Below, one piece after another: positions 6,484 to 14,159 of a DNA stretch of 22,417 bases. Positions within the stretch are counted from its first letter, which is position 1; each line of letters starts with the position of its first letter. The stretch comes from DASZHJ01 sp035263705 (lineage in GTDB: Bacteria; Pseudomonadota; Alphaproteobacteria; ATCC43930; CGMCC-115725): assembly GCA_035263705.1 (NCBI GenBank), contig DATFRA010000209.1, positions 1 through 22,417 of the forward strand. The letters are read 5' to 3'. Both the position numbers and the translations under genes were made by a program. Below the pieces are notes generated by a model. It saw only the letters and a program-made list of their open reading frames with translations, searched no databases and was not told the DNA's origin.

Positions 6484-7136
6484 GCCCGCGGCCGGCGCGG
6501 CACGTCGTGGTCTTCGTCAAGGCGCCGCGCCTCGGCCAGGTGAAGTCGCGGCTCGCAGCCGGGGTCGGGGCGCTGCAGGCGTTGCGGTTCTACCGCGAGA
6601 CCACCGAGCGCCTCCTTGTGGCGTTGGCGCGGGATGTGCGCTGGCGCACGCTGGTCGCGACCACGCCCCACCGCGCGCGATACGGCCGGTTCTGGGGTCC
6701 AGGCTTTCCGCGCCTTGATCAAGGCCCGGGCGATCTCGGACGCCGCATGGCGCGTGCCTTCCGCGCTTTGCCGCCGGGTCCCGCCGTCATCGTGGGCTCG
6801 GACATTCCAGCCCTCTCGCGCCGCCATATTTGGGCCGCTCTCCAAGCGCTGGGCGGTCGTGACGCCGTCATCGGCCCGGCGCGCGACGGCGGATATTGGC
6901 TGATCGGGCTCAAGCGCTCTCGGCCTCTGCCCTCGGACCTGTTCGACCACGTCCGATGGTCGAGCCACCACGCGCTCGCTGATACCCGAGCGAGCCTGCC
7001 GAAGCGCTACACGGTCGCGCTACTCGACACGCTCGAGGATGTCGATGATCGCGACAGCTACGATCGCTGGCGCGCGGCCGAAGCGCTCAGGAGGCGACGG
7101 CGGGCTTCTTCAGGTGCTCCTGCAAGCGGGGCATGA
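6480..7136 (+). CDS. TIGR04282-type glycosyltransferase (DUF2064)
   Basis: The 218-residue product is a GT-A/nucleotidyltransferase-fold protein. Motifs are FVKAPRLGQVKSRLA at 12-26 (a lysine-rich nucleotide-binding loop), VGSDIPALS at 105-113 with the metal-binding Asp, and GPARDGGYWLIGL at 132-144. These define the TIGR04282/DUF2064 group that travels with TIGR04283 partners. The start ATG overlaps the TGA of the preceding glycosyltransferase by four bases (ATGA), a sign of coupled translation and probably of a joint pathway. The C-terminus is arginine- and alanine-rich, and its final 50 bp lie over the 3' end of moaB on the opposite strand; this tail is probably not essential to the fold. 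Substrate unknown. Confidence 0.88.
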   Translation: MSPRPARHVVVFVKAPRLGQVKSRLAAGVGALQALRFYRETTERLLVALARDVRWRTLVATTPHRARYGRFWGPGFPRLDQGPGDLGRRMARAFRALPPGPAVIVGSDIPALSRRHIWAALQALGGRDAVIGPARDGGYWLIGLKRSRPLPSDLFDHVRWSSHHALADTRASLPKRYTVALLDTLEDVDDRDSYDRWRAAEALRRRRRASSGAPASGA

Positions 7137-7638
7137 GCTCCACCAGGTTGCAAGGCCGGTGCCGGTTGTCGAGCTGCGGCTCCAGGATCTCCCAGCCGTC
7201 GCGACAGGCCCCGGGCGAGCCGGGCAGCGCGAAGAGATAGGTACCGCTGGCGACGCCGCCGGTGGCGCGGCTCTGTATGGTCGAAGTCCCAACCTTCTGG
7301 TAGCTGAGCCAGCGGAAGAGCTCGCCGAAGCCGGCGATCTCCTTCTCGTAGACCTGCGTGAAGGCCTCGGGCGTCACGTCCCGGCCGGTGACGCCGGTGC
7401 CGCCGGTGGAGATGACCACGTCGATGCTCGCGTCCCCGACCCAGGTCCGGAGCTGCTGGATGATCGCGGCCTGGTCGTCCTTGACGATGCGGCGCGCCAC
7501 GACGCGGTGGCCGGCCTTGGCCGCGAGCTCGGCGAGCGTTGCACCCGACTTGTCATCGGCCTCGGTCCGCGTGTCGGAGACCGTCAGGATCGCGATGTTG
7601 ACGGGAAGGAAGGGTCGGGTTTCGTCAATTCGAGGCAT
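7087..7638 (-). CDS. moaB: Molybdenum cofactor biosynthesis protein B
   Basis: The 183-residue protein belongs to the MoaB/MogA family, which adenylylates molybdopterin ahead of molybdate insertion. Evidence: NIAILTVSDTRTEADDKSG at 14-32, the molybdopterin-binding STGGTGVTGRDVTPEA at 77-92, the S-R-A-x-x-G segment QSRATGGVASGTYLFALPG at 122-140, and PGSPGACRDGW. Length is normal for MoaB. The ATG at 7638 lies 11 bases inside the end of slt (14-bp overlap), which implies translational coupling; an open frame reaching 7761 would overlap slt deeply and is rejected. At its 3' end it overlaps the convergent glycosyltransferase gene by 50 bp. MoaB and MogA are hard to separate by sequence; size and motif spacing favour MoaB. 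Confidence 0.93.
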   Translation of the reverse strand: MPRIDETRPFLPVNIAILTVSDTRTEADDKSGATLAELAAKAGHRVVARRIVKDDQAAIIQQLRTWVGDASIDVVISTGGTGVTGRDVTPEAFTQVYEKEIAGFGELFRWLSYQKVGTSTIQSRATGGVASGTYLFALPGSPGACRDGWEILEPQLDNRHRPCNLVELMPRLQEHLKKPAVAS

Positions 7639-9454
7639 AGGAGCCACCCGGACCACCCGGAGGATCGAAAGCGGTATAGGTGGGCCAGTTGCCGGCCGCA
7701 AGCGCGTCGAGGTCAGGCGTCGGCTGCCCCAGGCGCATGCGGTAGATCCAGTAATTCGCAAGCACGCGCTGCACGTAGCCGTGCGTCTCCTGGTAGGGGA
7801 TGCTCTCGATGAAGAGCAGCGGGTCGTCGCGAATGTCGTCGCCTGAGAGCCACTTGGGGATCGGACCTGGCCCGGCGTTGTACGCGGCCGTGAGCAGCAG
7901 CAGGCTGTTGCCGATCCGGTCCGTGCCGAGCAGGTGATTGATGTACTCCTGGGCGAGCGTCAGGCTCGTCACGGGATCGGTGAGATCGTCGCGGTCGGGC
8001 GCTGGCAGGCCGGCCCGAATCGCCATCGATTTTGCGGTCGCAGGCATGAGCTGCATGATGCCCATGGCGCCCGCCGAGCTGCGCACCTGCGGCATGAATT
8101 GGGATTCCTGGCGCATCATCGCGAAGAGGAGCGCCCGGTCCACCGTGAACCCGCCCTTGGGCTGCCAGCGCGGCACCGGATAAAGCGCGCGATCGTGATT
8201 GCGCCCGTCGGTGTGGGACAGGAACGCTGCGAGCCGGAAGCTCAGAGCCGGCATGTTGGCCCGATCCGCCAGGGCCTCGATCGCCGGCATCACGGTGGCA
8301 TCGCTCGCCGAGGCCACGGCGCGGAGCTCGGCCTCGGCCCGCTGGCTGTCGCCGAGCTGGATCAGCGCCAAGACACGCCGGCCTGACGTGGTCGCGAGGA
8401 GCGTCCGCACGTCGGCGCTGCTGAAGGTGCCGGAATCGAAATCGAAATAGCTGTCGACGCCGAGCGTCCGGCGCGCCAGCAGACCGTAGAAGGTGTAAGG
8501 CTCCTGCGCGGCGATGCCGAGCCAATAGTTAACGAGTTCGGGCCGGTGGTTGCGCAGCTCGGCGCGCGCGGTCCAGAAGGCGGCCGCGGCGACCAGACCG
8601 GGCGTTCCATCGGGCGACTTGGCCGCCGCCTCGAAGTGCTGGCGCGCCTCTGGATAGTGCTTCGCACGCCACTCCGCCAGCCCCGCATTCCAATCGGCGA
8701 GTGGCTTCGCTGCGACTTTTCGGGTGGCGTTGATGGCGAGCGCCCGTTTGGTCTCGCCCGCGGCGGTGTAGGCATCCGCGATGGCGGCGCGCACCTCGTC
8801 GAGGTCGGCATCATCCAGCAAGTGCCTGGCGTCCATCGCATTGAGCAAGGCCTCGGCCTTGGCGGGGTTGGTCTTGGCGATGCGCTTGAGCTCGTCCTTC
8901 GGCTGGTAGCTGTTGCTCAGGTCGGTCGAAGCGCGGCTGCCGTCGGCTGCCACCAGGGCATCAAGGTCTCCGTCGCCGCCATAGCGCAACGCGGGCGCCC
9001 AGGTTCCCGGCTTGGTTGGAGCGGGCGCGCCGGCGGACTTGCGCTGAACGGCGAGCGCATGGACCGCCGCCGCGTCGCCTTCGTCGCCGTACTTCTGCAG
9101 CCAATCCGCCAGCTCTTTGTAGGACGCCTTATACGTCTTGCTTAGATAGCGTTGCGCCAGGACATGGCCCACCAGCAGCCGGTCCTTCAGCAGCTTCATC
9201 TCGTAGTCGGCGGCCGACCAGTTGCCGGCCTCCTGGACCTGGAAGATCCAGTGGTAACGCTGGACGTCGTCGATGGTGAGGACGCTCGGAAGCGCCGCCT
9301 CGCGGGCGCCGTTGGGGGGTGGCAGTGCCGCCGTACGCTGGCTCTCGGTTGCCGACCCCCCGAGCGGCGCGAGCAGCGACGCGCTGATCAGGGCGTAAAG
9401 ATGAAACCTCCGCCAGGTCCCCGAAGACCCGGCCCCTAATTCCCAATGGCGCAT
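7625..9454 (-). CDS. slt: Soluble lytic murein transglycosylase (Slt-like)
   Basis: The 609-residue exported enzyme cleaves the MurNAc-GlcNAc bond of peptidoglycan in the periplasm, forming 1,6-anhydro ends. The N-terminus has a signal-peptide-like stretch (FHLYALISASLLAPLGG, about 17-33). A long helical, TPR-like superhelix follows (about 60-430). The C-terminal GH23/SLT domain starts near 432 and contains FAMMRQESQF with catalytic Glu450, SSAGAMGIMQLMP at 459-471, AAYNAGPGPI, and the downstream Tyr-rich PYQETHGYVQRVLANYWIYR. This order is that of E. coli Slt70. The ATG at 9454 has only a weak ribosome-binding site. It follows udg on the same strand after 216 bp and overlaps moaB at its 3' end. 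Confidence 0.93.
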   Translation of the reverse strand: MRHWELGAGSSGTWRRFHLYALISASLLAPLGGSATESQRTAALPPPNGAREAALPSVLTIDDVQRYHWIFQVQEAGNWSAADYEMKLLKDRLLVGHVLAQRYLSKTYKASYKELADWLQKYGDEGDAAAVHALAVQRKSAGAPAPTKPGTWAPALRYGGDGDLDALVAADGSRASTDLSNSYQPKDELKRIAKTNPAKAEALLNAMDARHLLDDADLDEVRAAIADAYTAAGETKRALAINATRKVAAKPLADWNAGLAEWRAKHYPEARQHFEAAAKSPDGTPGLVAAAAFWTARAELRNHRPELVNYWLGIAAQEPYTFYGLLARRTLGVDSYFDFDSGTFSSADVRTLLATTSGRRVLALIQLGDSQRAEAELRAVASASDATVMPAIEALADRANMPALSFRLAAFLSHTDGRNHDRALYPVPRWQPKGGFTVDRALLFAMMRQESQFMPQVRSSAGAMGIMQLMPATAKSMAIRAGLPAPDRDDLTDPVTSLTLAQEYINHLLGTDRIGNSLLLLTAAYNAGPGPIPKWLSGDDIRDDPLLFIESIPYQETHGYVQRVLANYWIYRMRLGQPTPDLDALAAGNWPTYTAFDPPGGPGGSYASN

Positions 9455-9670
9455 AAGAGCCCATTAGACGATAGAGGCCGGAAGGGCAAGGCAAAATTCT
9501 ATCAAAGAATGTGACGATTTGAGGCAAGCATGTGGATTTCTTGTAGAGGTCCCTGATTTACAACGAATCTCCCGAGATCGACTGCGAGGTTCATAGGCTC
9601 GGCCTTCGCCTTGATTTGCGGTTGTGACCGTGGTCACACAGATTTTCGGGCGATGCTTGGCTCCCGGGGC
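9455..9670. other. udg-slt intergenic region, relatively AT-rich
   Basis: These 216 bp between the udg stop and the slt start hold no gene that I can support. On the minus strand a -10-like TAGAAT lies at 9501-9496 and TTGCCT at 9527-9522, but the 20-bp spacing is too long for a standard promoter. The region also contains a perfect CRP-type palindrome, described separately. The region probably carries the slt promoter. Confidence 0.5.
9623..9638. promoter_or_regulatory. Perfect TGTGA-N6-TCACA palindrome (CRP/FNR-superfamily-type site)
   Basis: TGTGACC (9623-9629), GT, GGTCACA (9632-9638) is a perfect 7+7 inverted repeat. It matches the cAMP-receptor-protein consensus TGTGA-N6-TCACA at all ten conserved positions. 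Its centre is about 176 bp upstream of slt and 40 bp beyond the udg stop. A two-base loop makes it a poor RNA hairpin, so a protein-binding site is more likely than a terminator. Which regulator reads it in this organism cannot be told. Confidence 0.5.
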
Positions 9671-10474
9671 TCAAACCCCGCCGCCCTTGCTCTCGAGCCG
9701 TGCCCGAAGGCTGAGCAAGTCGGCCCAGGACTCGCCCTTCCGCGCGGGACTGCGCAGCAGGAAGGACGGGTGATATGTGGCGAGGGCCGAGATTGGAGCG
9801 CCCAGGCTGGGCACGGGCAGGTCGAACCATCGTCCCCGCAAGCGCGTGATTCCCTCGGTTCGGCCAAGCAACGTGCTTGCCGAGGTGCCTCCGGCCATGA
9901 CGAGCACTCTTGGGTGCACGAGCGCGATGTGCCGCCACAGGAACGGCAGACATGCCGCGATCTCATCCGGCGTCGGCTTGCGGTTGCCGGGCGGTCGCCA
10001 GAAGAGCACGTTGGTGATGTAGGCGCCGGTGCGGTCGATGCCGATCGCCGCCAGCATTCGGTCGAGCAGCTGCCCCGCCCGCCCGACGAAGGGCCGGCCG
10101 ATCCGGTCCTCGTCGCCGCCGGGCGCCTCGCCCACGATCATAAGGGACGCCGCAGGATTGCCGTCGGCGAACACGGTATTGGTGGCGGTGCGCTTGAGCG
10201 CGCAGCCATGAAAGGCCCGAACCGTGGCTTCTAGCTCGGCCAAGGTCTTGGCGCCCTCGGCGAGCGCGCGGGCGCTCGCCGCGGCGGTACTGGGGGCGAC
10301 CAAGGGTGCCGGAGGCGGAGGCGCCACGGCCGGGCGCGGGACGGTAGCGACGGCTCGGGGCCTCGGCTCAGCGGGCGCGGTGCAGTCGTGCGGCTCGACA
10401 TCGATCGCCTCGTCGGCGCCCATCGCCACATACCAGCCGAGCAGATCCGCGAGCGGATTAACGGTGTTCGCCAT
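9671..10474 (-). CDS. Family 4 uracil-DNA glycosylase (iron-sulfur type)
   Basis: The 267-residue protein removes uracil from DNA at the first step of base-excision repair. The catalytic core starts near residue 80. It contains FHGCALKRTATNTVFADGNP (one of the expected iron-sulfur cysteines, Cys91), the active-site motif VGEAPGGDED at 114-123, GRPFVGRAGQLLDRML, ITNVLFWRPPGNR at 153-165, AACLPFL (Cys175), the strand VLVMAGGTSAS, EGITRLRGRW and the motif TYHPSFLLR at 233-241. Residues 1-75 form an extension: LADLLGWYVAMGADEAI, then an Ala/Pro-rich linker, as is usual for alphaproteobacterial members. The start at ATG 10474 is kept because of that N-terminus. It is divergent from the radical SAM gene at 10591 across 116 bp containing a palindrome. 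Confidence 0.93.
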   Translation of the reverse strand: MANTVNPLADLLGWYVAMGADEAIDVEPHDCTAPAEPRPRAVATVPRPAVAPPPPAPLVAPSTAAASARALAEGAKTLAELEATVRAFHGCALKRTATNTVFADGNPAASLMIVGEAPGGDEDRIGRPFVGRAGQLLDRMLAAIGIDRTGAYITNVLFWRPPGNRKPTPDEIAACLPFLWRHIALVHPRVLVMAGGTSASTLLGRTEGITRLRGRWFDLPVPSLGAPISALATYHPSFLLRSPARKGESWADLLSLRARLESKGGGV

Positions 10475-10535
10475 CGGGGCCGATCTTAGCGGCAGCGCCG
10501 GCCCTCGTGGCGAGCCGAATCGCTTGAGCCATTAT

Positions 10536-10547
10536 TCGCATATGCGA
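10536..10547. promoter_or_regulatory. Perfect 12-bp palindrome in the udg / radical SAM divergent promoter region
   Basis: TCGCATATGCGA is a perfect dyad lying 61 bp before the udg start (minus) and 43 bp before the radical SAM start (plus). Its place between divergent genes, in the most AT-rich part of the gap, fits an operator for a dimeric regulator. I recognise no particular regulator family. Two GANTC sites flank it at 10517-10521 and 10554-10558. Confidence 0.35.
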
Positions 10548-10590
10548 TACTTCGACTCGAGCGGGTACCAGGACTGGGGTGGGACTGGGA

Positions 10591-12351
10591 ATGGCCGCGT
10601 CGGGGAGGACTTTTTCGCTGATTCTGATCAAGCCGTCGCATTACGACGACGACGGCTACGTCATCCAGTGGTTCCGCTCCGCGATCCCCTCCAACAGCTT
10701 GGCCGTGCTCTATGGGCTGGCGCTCGATTGTATCGAGCGGCAGGTGCTCGGACCCGATGTCGAGATCGAGCTGACGGCGCTCGACGAGACCAACACGCGC
10801 ATCCGCCCCGAGCGTATCGCGCGCCGGATCGGCGCGGGCGGCGGCCTCGTTTGCCTGGTCGGTGTGCAGTCAAACCAATTTCCGCGCGCCATGGACATCG
10901 CCCGCCCGCTGCGTGCCGCGGGCGCACAAGTTTGCATCGGCGGCTTTCACGTCTCGGGCTGTCTCTCGATGCTGCCGGGGTTTCCCGCCGAGCTCAGGGA
11001 GGCGATGGATCTCGGGATCTCCCTGTTCGCCGGCGAGGCCGAGGGACGCTTCGAGGAGGTGCTGCGCGACGCGCGGGCGGGCATGCTCAAGCCGCTCTAC
11101 AACTACATGGCGGAGCTGCCGAACCTCGCGGGCGTGCCGGCGCCGGTGCTGCCGGCGACCCGCATCAAGCGCACCAGCGGCCACCACACCAGTTTCGACG
11201 CCGGCCGCGGCTGCCCGTTCCAGTGCTCGTTCTGCACGATCATCAATGTGCAGGGCCGGCAGTCGCGGCGCCGCTCCGCCGATGACGTCGAGCAGATCAT
11301 CCGGCGTAACCTCGCCCAGGGCATCAACCGCTTCTTCATCACCGACGACAATTTCGCGCGTAACAAGGACTGGGAGAACATCTTCGACCGGCTGATCCAG
11401 CTCCGCGAGGGCGAGAAGGCCAACATCAAGTTCATCATCCAGGTGGACACCATGTGCCACCGGATCCCGAATTTCATCGAGAAGGCCGGGCGTGCCGGCG
11501 TGACGCGCGTCTTCATCGGCCTCGAGAGCATCAACCCCGACAGCCTGCTCGGCGCCAAGAAGCGGCAGAACAAGATCACCGAGTACCGCAAGATGCTGCT
11601 GCAGTGGAAAGCGGCCGGTGCGACGACCTATGCGGGCTTCATCACGGGCTTCCCGACGGATACGCGCGCGACCATCCTCCGCGACATCCGCATCATCCAG
11701 CGGGAATTACCGATCGACCTGCTGGAGTTCTTCTGCCTGACGCCGCTGCCGGGGTCGGAGGATCACAAGCGGCTCTTCATGGCGGGCGCCCCGCTCGACC
11801 CCGATCTCAACAAGTACGACCTCGAGCACGTCTGCACGACGCATGCCCGCATGAGCGAGGCGGAGTGGGGCCAGATCTACCGCGAGGCCTGGGACACCTT
11901 TTACTCGCCGGAGCACATGGAGACGGTGATGCGCCGGGCGGCCGCAACCGGGATAGGCGCCGGCAAGATGCTGTTCCTGCTGCTGTGGTTCTACGGCTGC
12001 ATCAGCGTCGAGCGGATCCACCCGCTCGAAGGCGGCTTCATCCGCCGAAAGTACCGTCGGGACCGCCGCCCGGCGCTGGCGAGGGAAAATCCGTTGGTGT
12101 TCTATCCCCGCTACGCCGCCGAGTTCGTCGGCAAGCACATCCGGCTCGCGCACATGATCTGGCGCTTCGGCCGGATCCGGCGTCGGCTCAAGCGCGATCC
12201 GATGGCGCGCGCCTACACCGATCAGGCGCTGACGCCCGTGAGCGAGACCGAGCTCGACGCGCTCGAGATGTTCACCACCACCGACGCCGCCAAGACCGCC
12301 GCCGAGAAGGTCCGCAAGGAAACCAAGGCCCGCGCCGCTGCTGCGGACTGA
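10591..12351 (+). CDS. Radical SAM protein with B12-binding-like N-terminal domain
   Basis: The 586-residue protein has three parts. Residues 1 to about 150 look like the Rossmann-type B12-binding domain of class B radical SAM enzymes (LVCLVGVQSNQFPRAMDIA, then AAGAQVCIGGFHVSG), but without the DxHxxG cobalt-ligating motif. The radical SAM barrel starts at about 200, with CPFQCSFC (Cys208, Cys212, Cys215) in DAGRGCPFQCSFCTIINVQG. Later segments FFITDDNFARN, FIGLESINPDSL and FITGFPTDT are typical of the superfamily. A C-terminal helical region (about 380-586) is basic and then Lys/Ala-rich. The start may be ATG 10591 or GTG 10579; ATG is preferred because the family fold begins right after it. 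Methylation or carbon-carbon chemistry on a lipid or peptide is possible, but the substrate is unknown. Confidence 0.88.
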   Translation: MAASGRTFSLILIKPSHYDDDGYVIQWFRSAIPSNSLAVLYGLALDCIERQVLGPDVEIELTALDETNTRIRPERIARRIGAGGGLVCLVGVQSNQFPRAMDIARPLRAAGAQVCIGGFHVSGCLSMLPGFPAELREAMDLGISLFAGEAEGRFEEVLRDARAGMLKPLYNYMAELPNLAGVPAPVLPATRIKRTSGHHTSFDAGRGCPFQCSFCTIINVQGRQSRRRSADDVEQIIRRNLAQGINRFFITDDNFARNKDWENIFDRLIQLREGEKANIKFIIQVDTMCHRIPNFIEKAGRAGVTRVFIGLESINPDSLLGAKKRQNKITEYRKMLLQWKAAGATTYAGFITGFPTDTRATILRDIRIIQRELPIDLLEFFCLTPLPGSEDHKRLFMAGAPLDPDLNKYDLEHVCTTHARMSEAEWGQIYREAWDTFYSPEHMETVMRRAAATGIGAGKMLFLLLWFYGCISVERIHPLEGGFIRRKYRRDRRPALARENPLVFYPRYAAEFVGKHIRLAHMIWRFGRIRRRLKRDPMARAYTDQALTPVSETELDALEMFTTTDAAKTAAEKVRKETKARAAAAD

Positions 12352-12387
12352 CGCGACGGGCCTTGGCTCTGGCTCTTTGGGGCCCAT

Positions 12388-12399
12388 CCACTATAGTGG
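12388..12399 (+). promoter_or_regulatory. Palindrome with an embedded -10-like box upstream of ETF-QO
   Basis: CCACTATAGTGG is a perfect 12-bp dyad, 49 bp before the ETF-QO start. It contains TATAGT (12392-12397), a good -10 hexamer (five of six bases). No -35 with correct spacing is evident: TTGGCT at 12363-12368 is 23 bp away. The element may be a promoter core, an operator covering the -10, or both. Two GATTC sites follow at 12411-12415 and 12420-12424. Confidence 0.4.
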
Positions 12400-12447
12400 C
12401 GCCGAGCCCCGATTCTGCGGATTCTCCAGCCAAGGCCGATCGATGCC

Positions 12448-14067
12448 ATGACGCGCGATACCATGGAATACGACGTCGTGATCGTGGGCGCGGGTCCCTC
12501 GGGGCTTGCGGCTGCGATCCGGCTCAAGCAGCTCGCGGCCGAGCAGGAGAAGGAGCTCTCGGTCTGCGTGCTCGAGAAAAGCTCGGAGGTCGGCGCGCAT
12601 ATCCTCTCGGGCGCGGTGGTCGAGCCGCGGGCGATCAACGAGCTCTTCCCCGACTGGCGCGAGCGCGGCGCGCCGCTCATCACGCCCGCGCGGAACGACC
12701 GGTTCCTGTTTCTGACGGAGCGCCGGGCGTTCCGGCTCCCCACGCCGCCACAGATGCACAATCACGGCAACTACGTCGTGAGCCTTGGCAATGTCTGCCG
12801 TTGGCTCGGGCGCGAGGCCGAGGCGGTCGGCGTCGAGATCTATCCGGGCTTCGCCGCGGCGGAAATGCTGTTCGACGAGGCCGGCGCGGTCGCGGGCGTC
12901 GCCACGGGCAGCATGGGCATCGGGCGCGACGGCAAGCACACCGAGAACTTCCAGGAAGGCGTCGAGCTGCGCGGCAAGCGGACGCTCTTCGCCGAGGGCT
13001 GCCGCGGCTCGCTCACGAAGGAACTGACGCAGCGCTTCGGCCTCAGCGAGGGCATCGATCCGCAGACCTACGGCATCGGCATCAAGGAGCTCTGGGAGGT
13101 AAAGCCTGAGCAACATCGGCCCGGCGAGGTGGTCCACACCGTCGGCTGGCCCATGGACCGCAAGACCTACGGTGGTTCGTTCCTCTACCACCTCGAGAAT
13201 AGCCAGGTGGCCGTGGGGTTCGTCGTCGGACTCGATTACGAGAATCCGTTCCTGAGCCCGTTCGAGGAGTTCCAGCGCTTCAAGACTCATCCGGCGATCC
13301 GGCCGACCTTCGAGGGCGGGCGCCGCATCGCCTACGGCGCGCGCGCCCTCAATGAGGGCGGCTTCCAAGCGATCCCGAAACTGTCCTTCCCGGGCGGTCT
13401 GGTGATCGGCTGCGCCGCGGGCTTCCTCAATGTGCCCAAGATCAAGGGCAGCCACACCGCGATGAAGTCCGGCATGGTTGCAGCGGAGACGGTGTTTCGA
13501 CAGCTGCAGGGCGACACAGGGGCCGACTATCGCGCGGCGCTCGAGGTGAGCTGGATCTGGGACGAGCTCTATCGCGTGCGCAACATCCGACCCGGTTTCC
13601 GCTGGGGCCTGCTGCCGGGGCTCGCTTATGCGGCGCTCGATACCTACGTGCTGCGCGGCCGGGCGCCCTGGACGTTTCACCACACGCCCGACCACCTCCA
13701 TCTCAAGAAGGCGGCGGAGTGCAAGCCGATCGCCTATCCGAAGCCCGACGGCCAGGTGAGCTTCGACCGGCTCTCCTCGGTGTTCATCTCGAACACAAAC
13801 CACGAGGAGAACCAGCCGATCCACCTTCAGCTGAAGAAGCCGGAGGTCGCGGTCGACGTGAATTATGCGCTCTACGGTGGGCCCGAGCAGCGCTATTGCC
13901 CCGCTGGCGTCTACGAGTTTGTGAAATCGGAGACCGGCGCCGAGCGCCTGCAGATCAACGCGCCCAACTGCGTCCACTGCAAGACCTGCGACATCAAGGA
14001 TCCCACGCAGAATATCAACTGGGTGGTGCCGGAGGGGGGAGGCGGCCCCAACTATCCGAACATGTGA
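12448..14067 (+). CDS. Electron transfer flavoprotein-ubiquinone oxidoreductase
   Basis: The 539-residue protein passes electrons from reduced ETF (from fatty-acid and amino-acid oxidation) to ubiquinone at the inner membrane. The FAD-binding YDVVIVGAGPSGLAAAIRL lies at 8-26, and the ETF-QO signature EVGAHILSGAVVEPRAINELFPDW follows. The middle part holds HTVGWPMDRKTYGGSFLYH and GGLVIGCAAGFLNVPKIKG. The C-terminal [4Fe-4S] domain contributes Cys484 (RYCPAGVYEF) and Cys508, Cys511, Cys514 (NCVHCKTCDIKDP), ending INWVVPEGGGGPNYPNM, as in bacterial and mitochondrial homologues. Length is normal. The ATG at 12448 has a weak ribosome-binding site; ATG 12463 is a possible alternative. The ETF subunit genes are not in the window. 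Confidence 0.96.
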   Translation: MTRDTMEYDVVIVGAGPSGLAAAIRLKQLAAEQEKELSVCVLEKSSEVGAHILSGAVVEPRAINELFPDWRERGAPLITPARNDRFLFLTERRAFRLPTPPQMHNHGNYVVSLGNVCRWLGREAEAVGVEIYPGFAAAEMLFDEAGAVAGVATGSMGIGRDGKHTENFQEGVELRGKRTLFAEGCRGSLTKELTQRFGLSEGIDPQTYGIGIKELWEVKPEQHRPGEVVHTVGWPMDRKTYGGSFLYHLENSQVAVGFVVGLDYENPFLSPFEEFQRFKTHPAIRPTFEGGRRIAYGARALNEGGFQAIPKLSFPGGLVIGCAAGFLNVPKIKGSHTAMKSGMVAAETVFRQLQGDTGADYRAALEVSWIWDELYRVRNIRPGFRWGLLPGLAYAALDTYVLRGRAPWTFHHTPDHLHLKKAAECKPIAYPKPDGQVSFDRLSSVFISNTNHEENQPIHLQLKKPEVAVDVNYALYGGPEQRYCPAGVYEFVKSETGAERLQINAPNCVHCKTCDIKDPTQNINWVVPEGGGGPNYPNM

Positions 14068-14087
14068 TCGCGCCGGCGCTCCGGGCC

Positions 14088-14095
14088 TATATTAT
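14088..14095 (+). promoter_or_regulatory. Possible -10 element before the TPR lipoprotein gene
   Basis: TATATTAT in the ETF-QO/TPR gap offers TATATT or TATTAT as a -10 hexamer, about 65-70 bp before the start at 14160. It stands out in an otherwise GC-rich stretch. No matching -35 is visible, so the call is weak. Confidence 0.3.
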
Positions 14096-14159
14096 GCTCT
14101 CCTCGGCCGGAGTCGGGCGGCGGACAGGATACGCAGAACCAATGCTGGATAGGGCAAGG

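Noticed and set aside
9496..9527. Promoter for slt (TTGCCT and TAGAAT, minus strand)
   Set aside because: The 20-bp spacing is outside the usual range, so it is only mentioned within the intergenic entry.
9665..9680. CGGGG-N6-CCCCG hairpin across the udg stop codon
   Set aside because: Five-base GC stem with no T-run after it on the minus strand; not convincing as a terminator.
12391..13977. 528-codon minus-strand frame opposite ETF-QO
   Set aside because: It mirrors the strongly conserved ETF-QO coding strand; composition is His/Arg/Glu-rich with no domain, as expected for a shadow frame.
13719..14159. Extension of the TPR protein upstream into ETF-QO
   Set aside because: It would overlap the conserved iron-sulfur domain of ETF-QO; the lipoprotein signal peptide starts at 14160.
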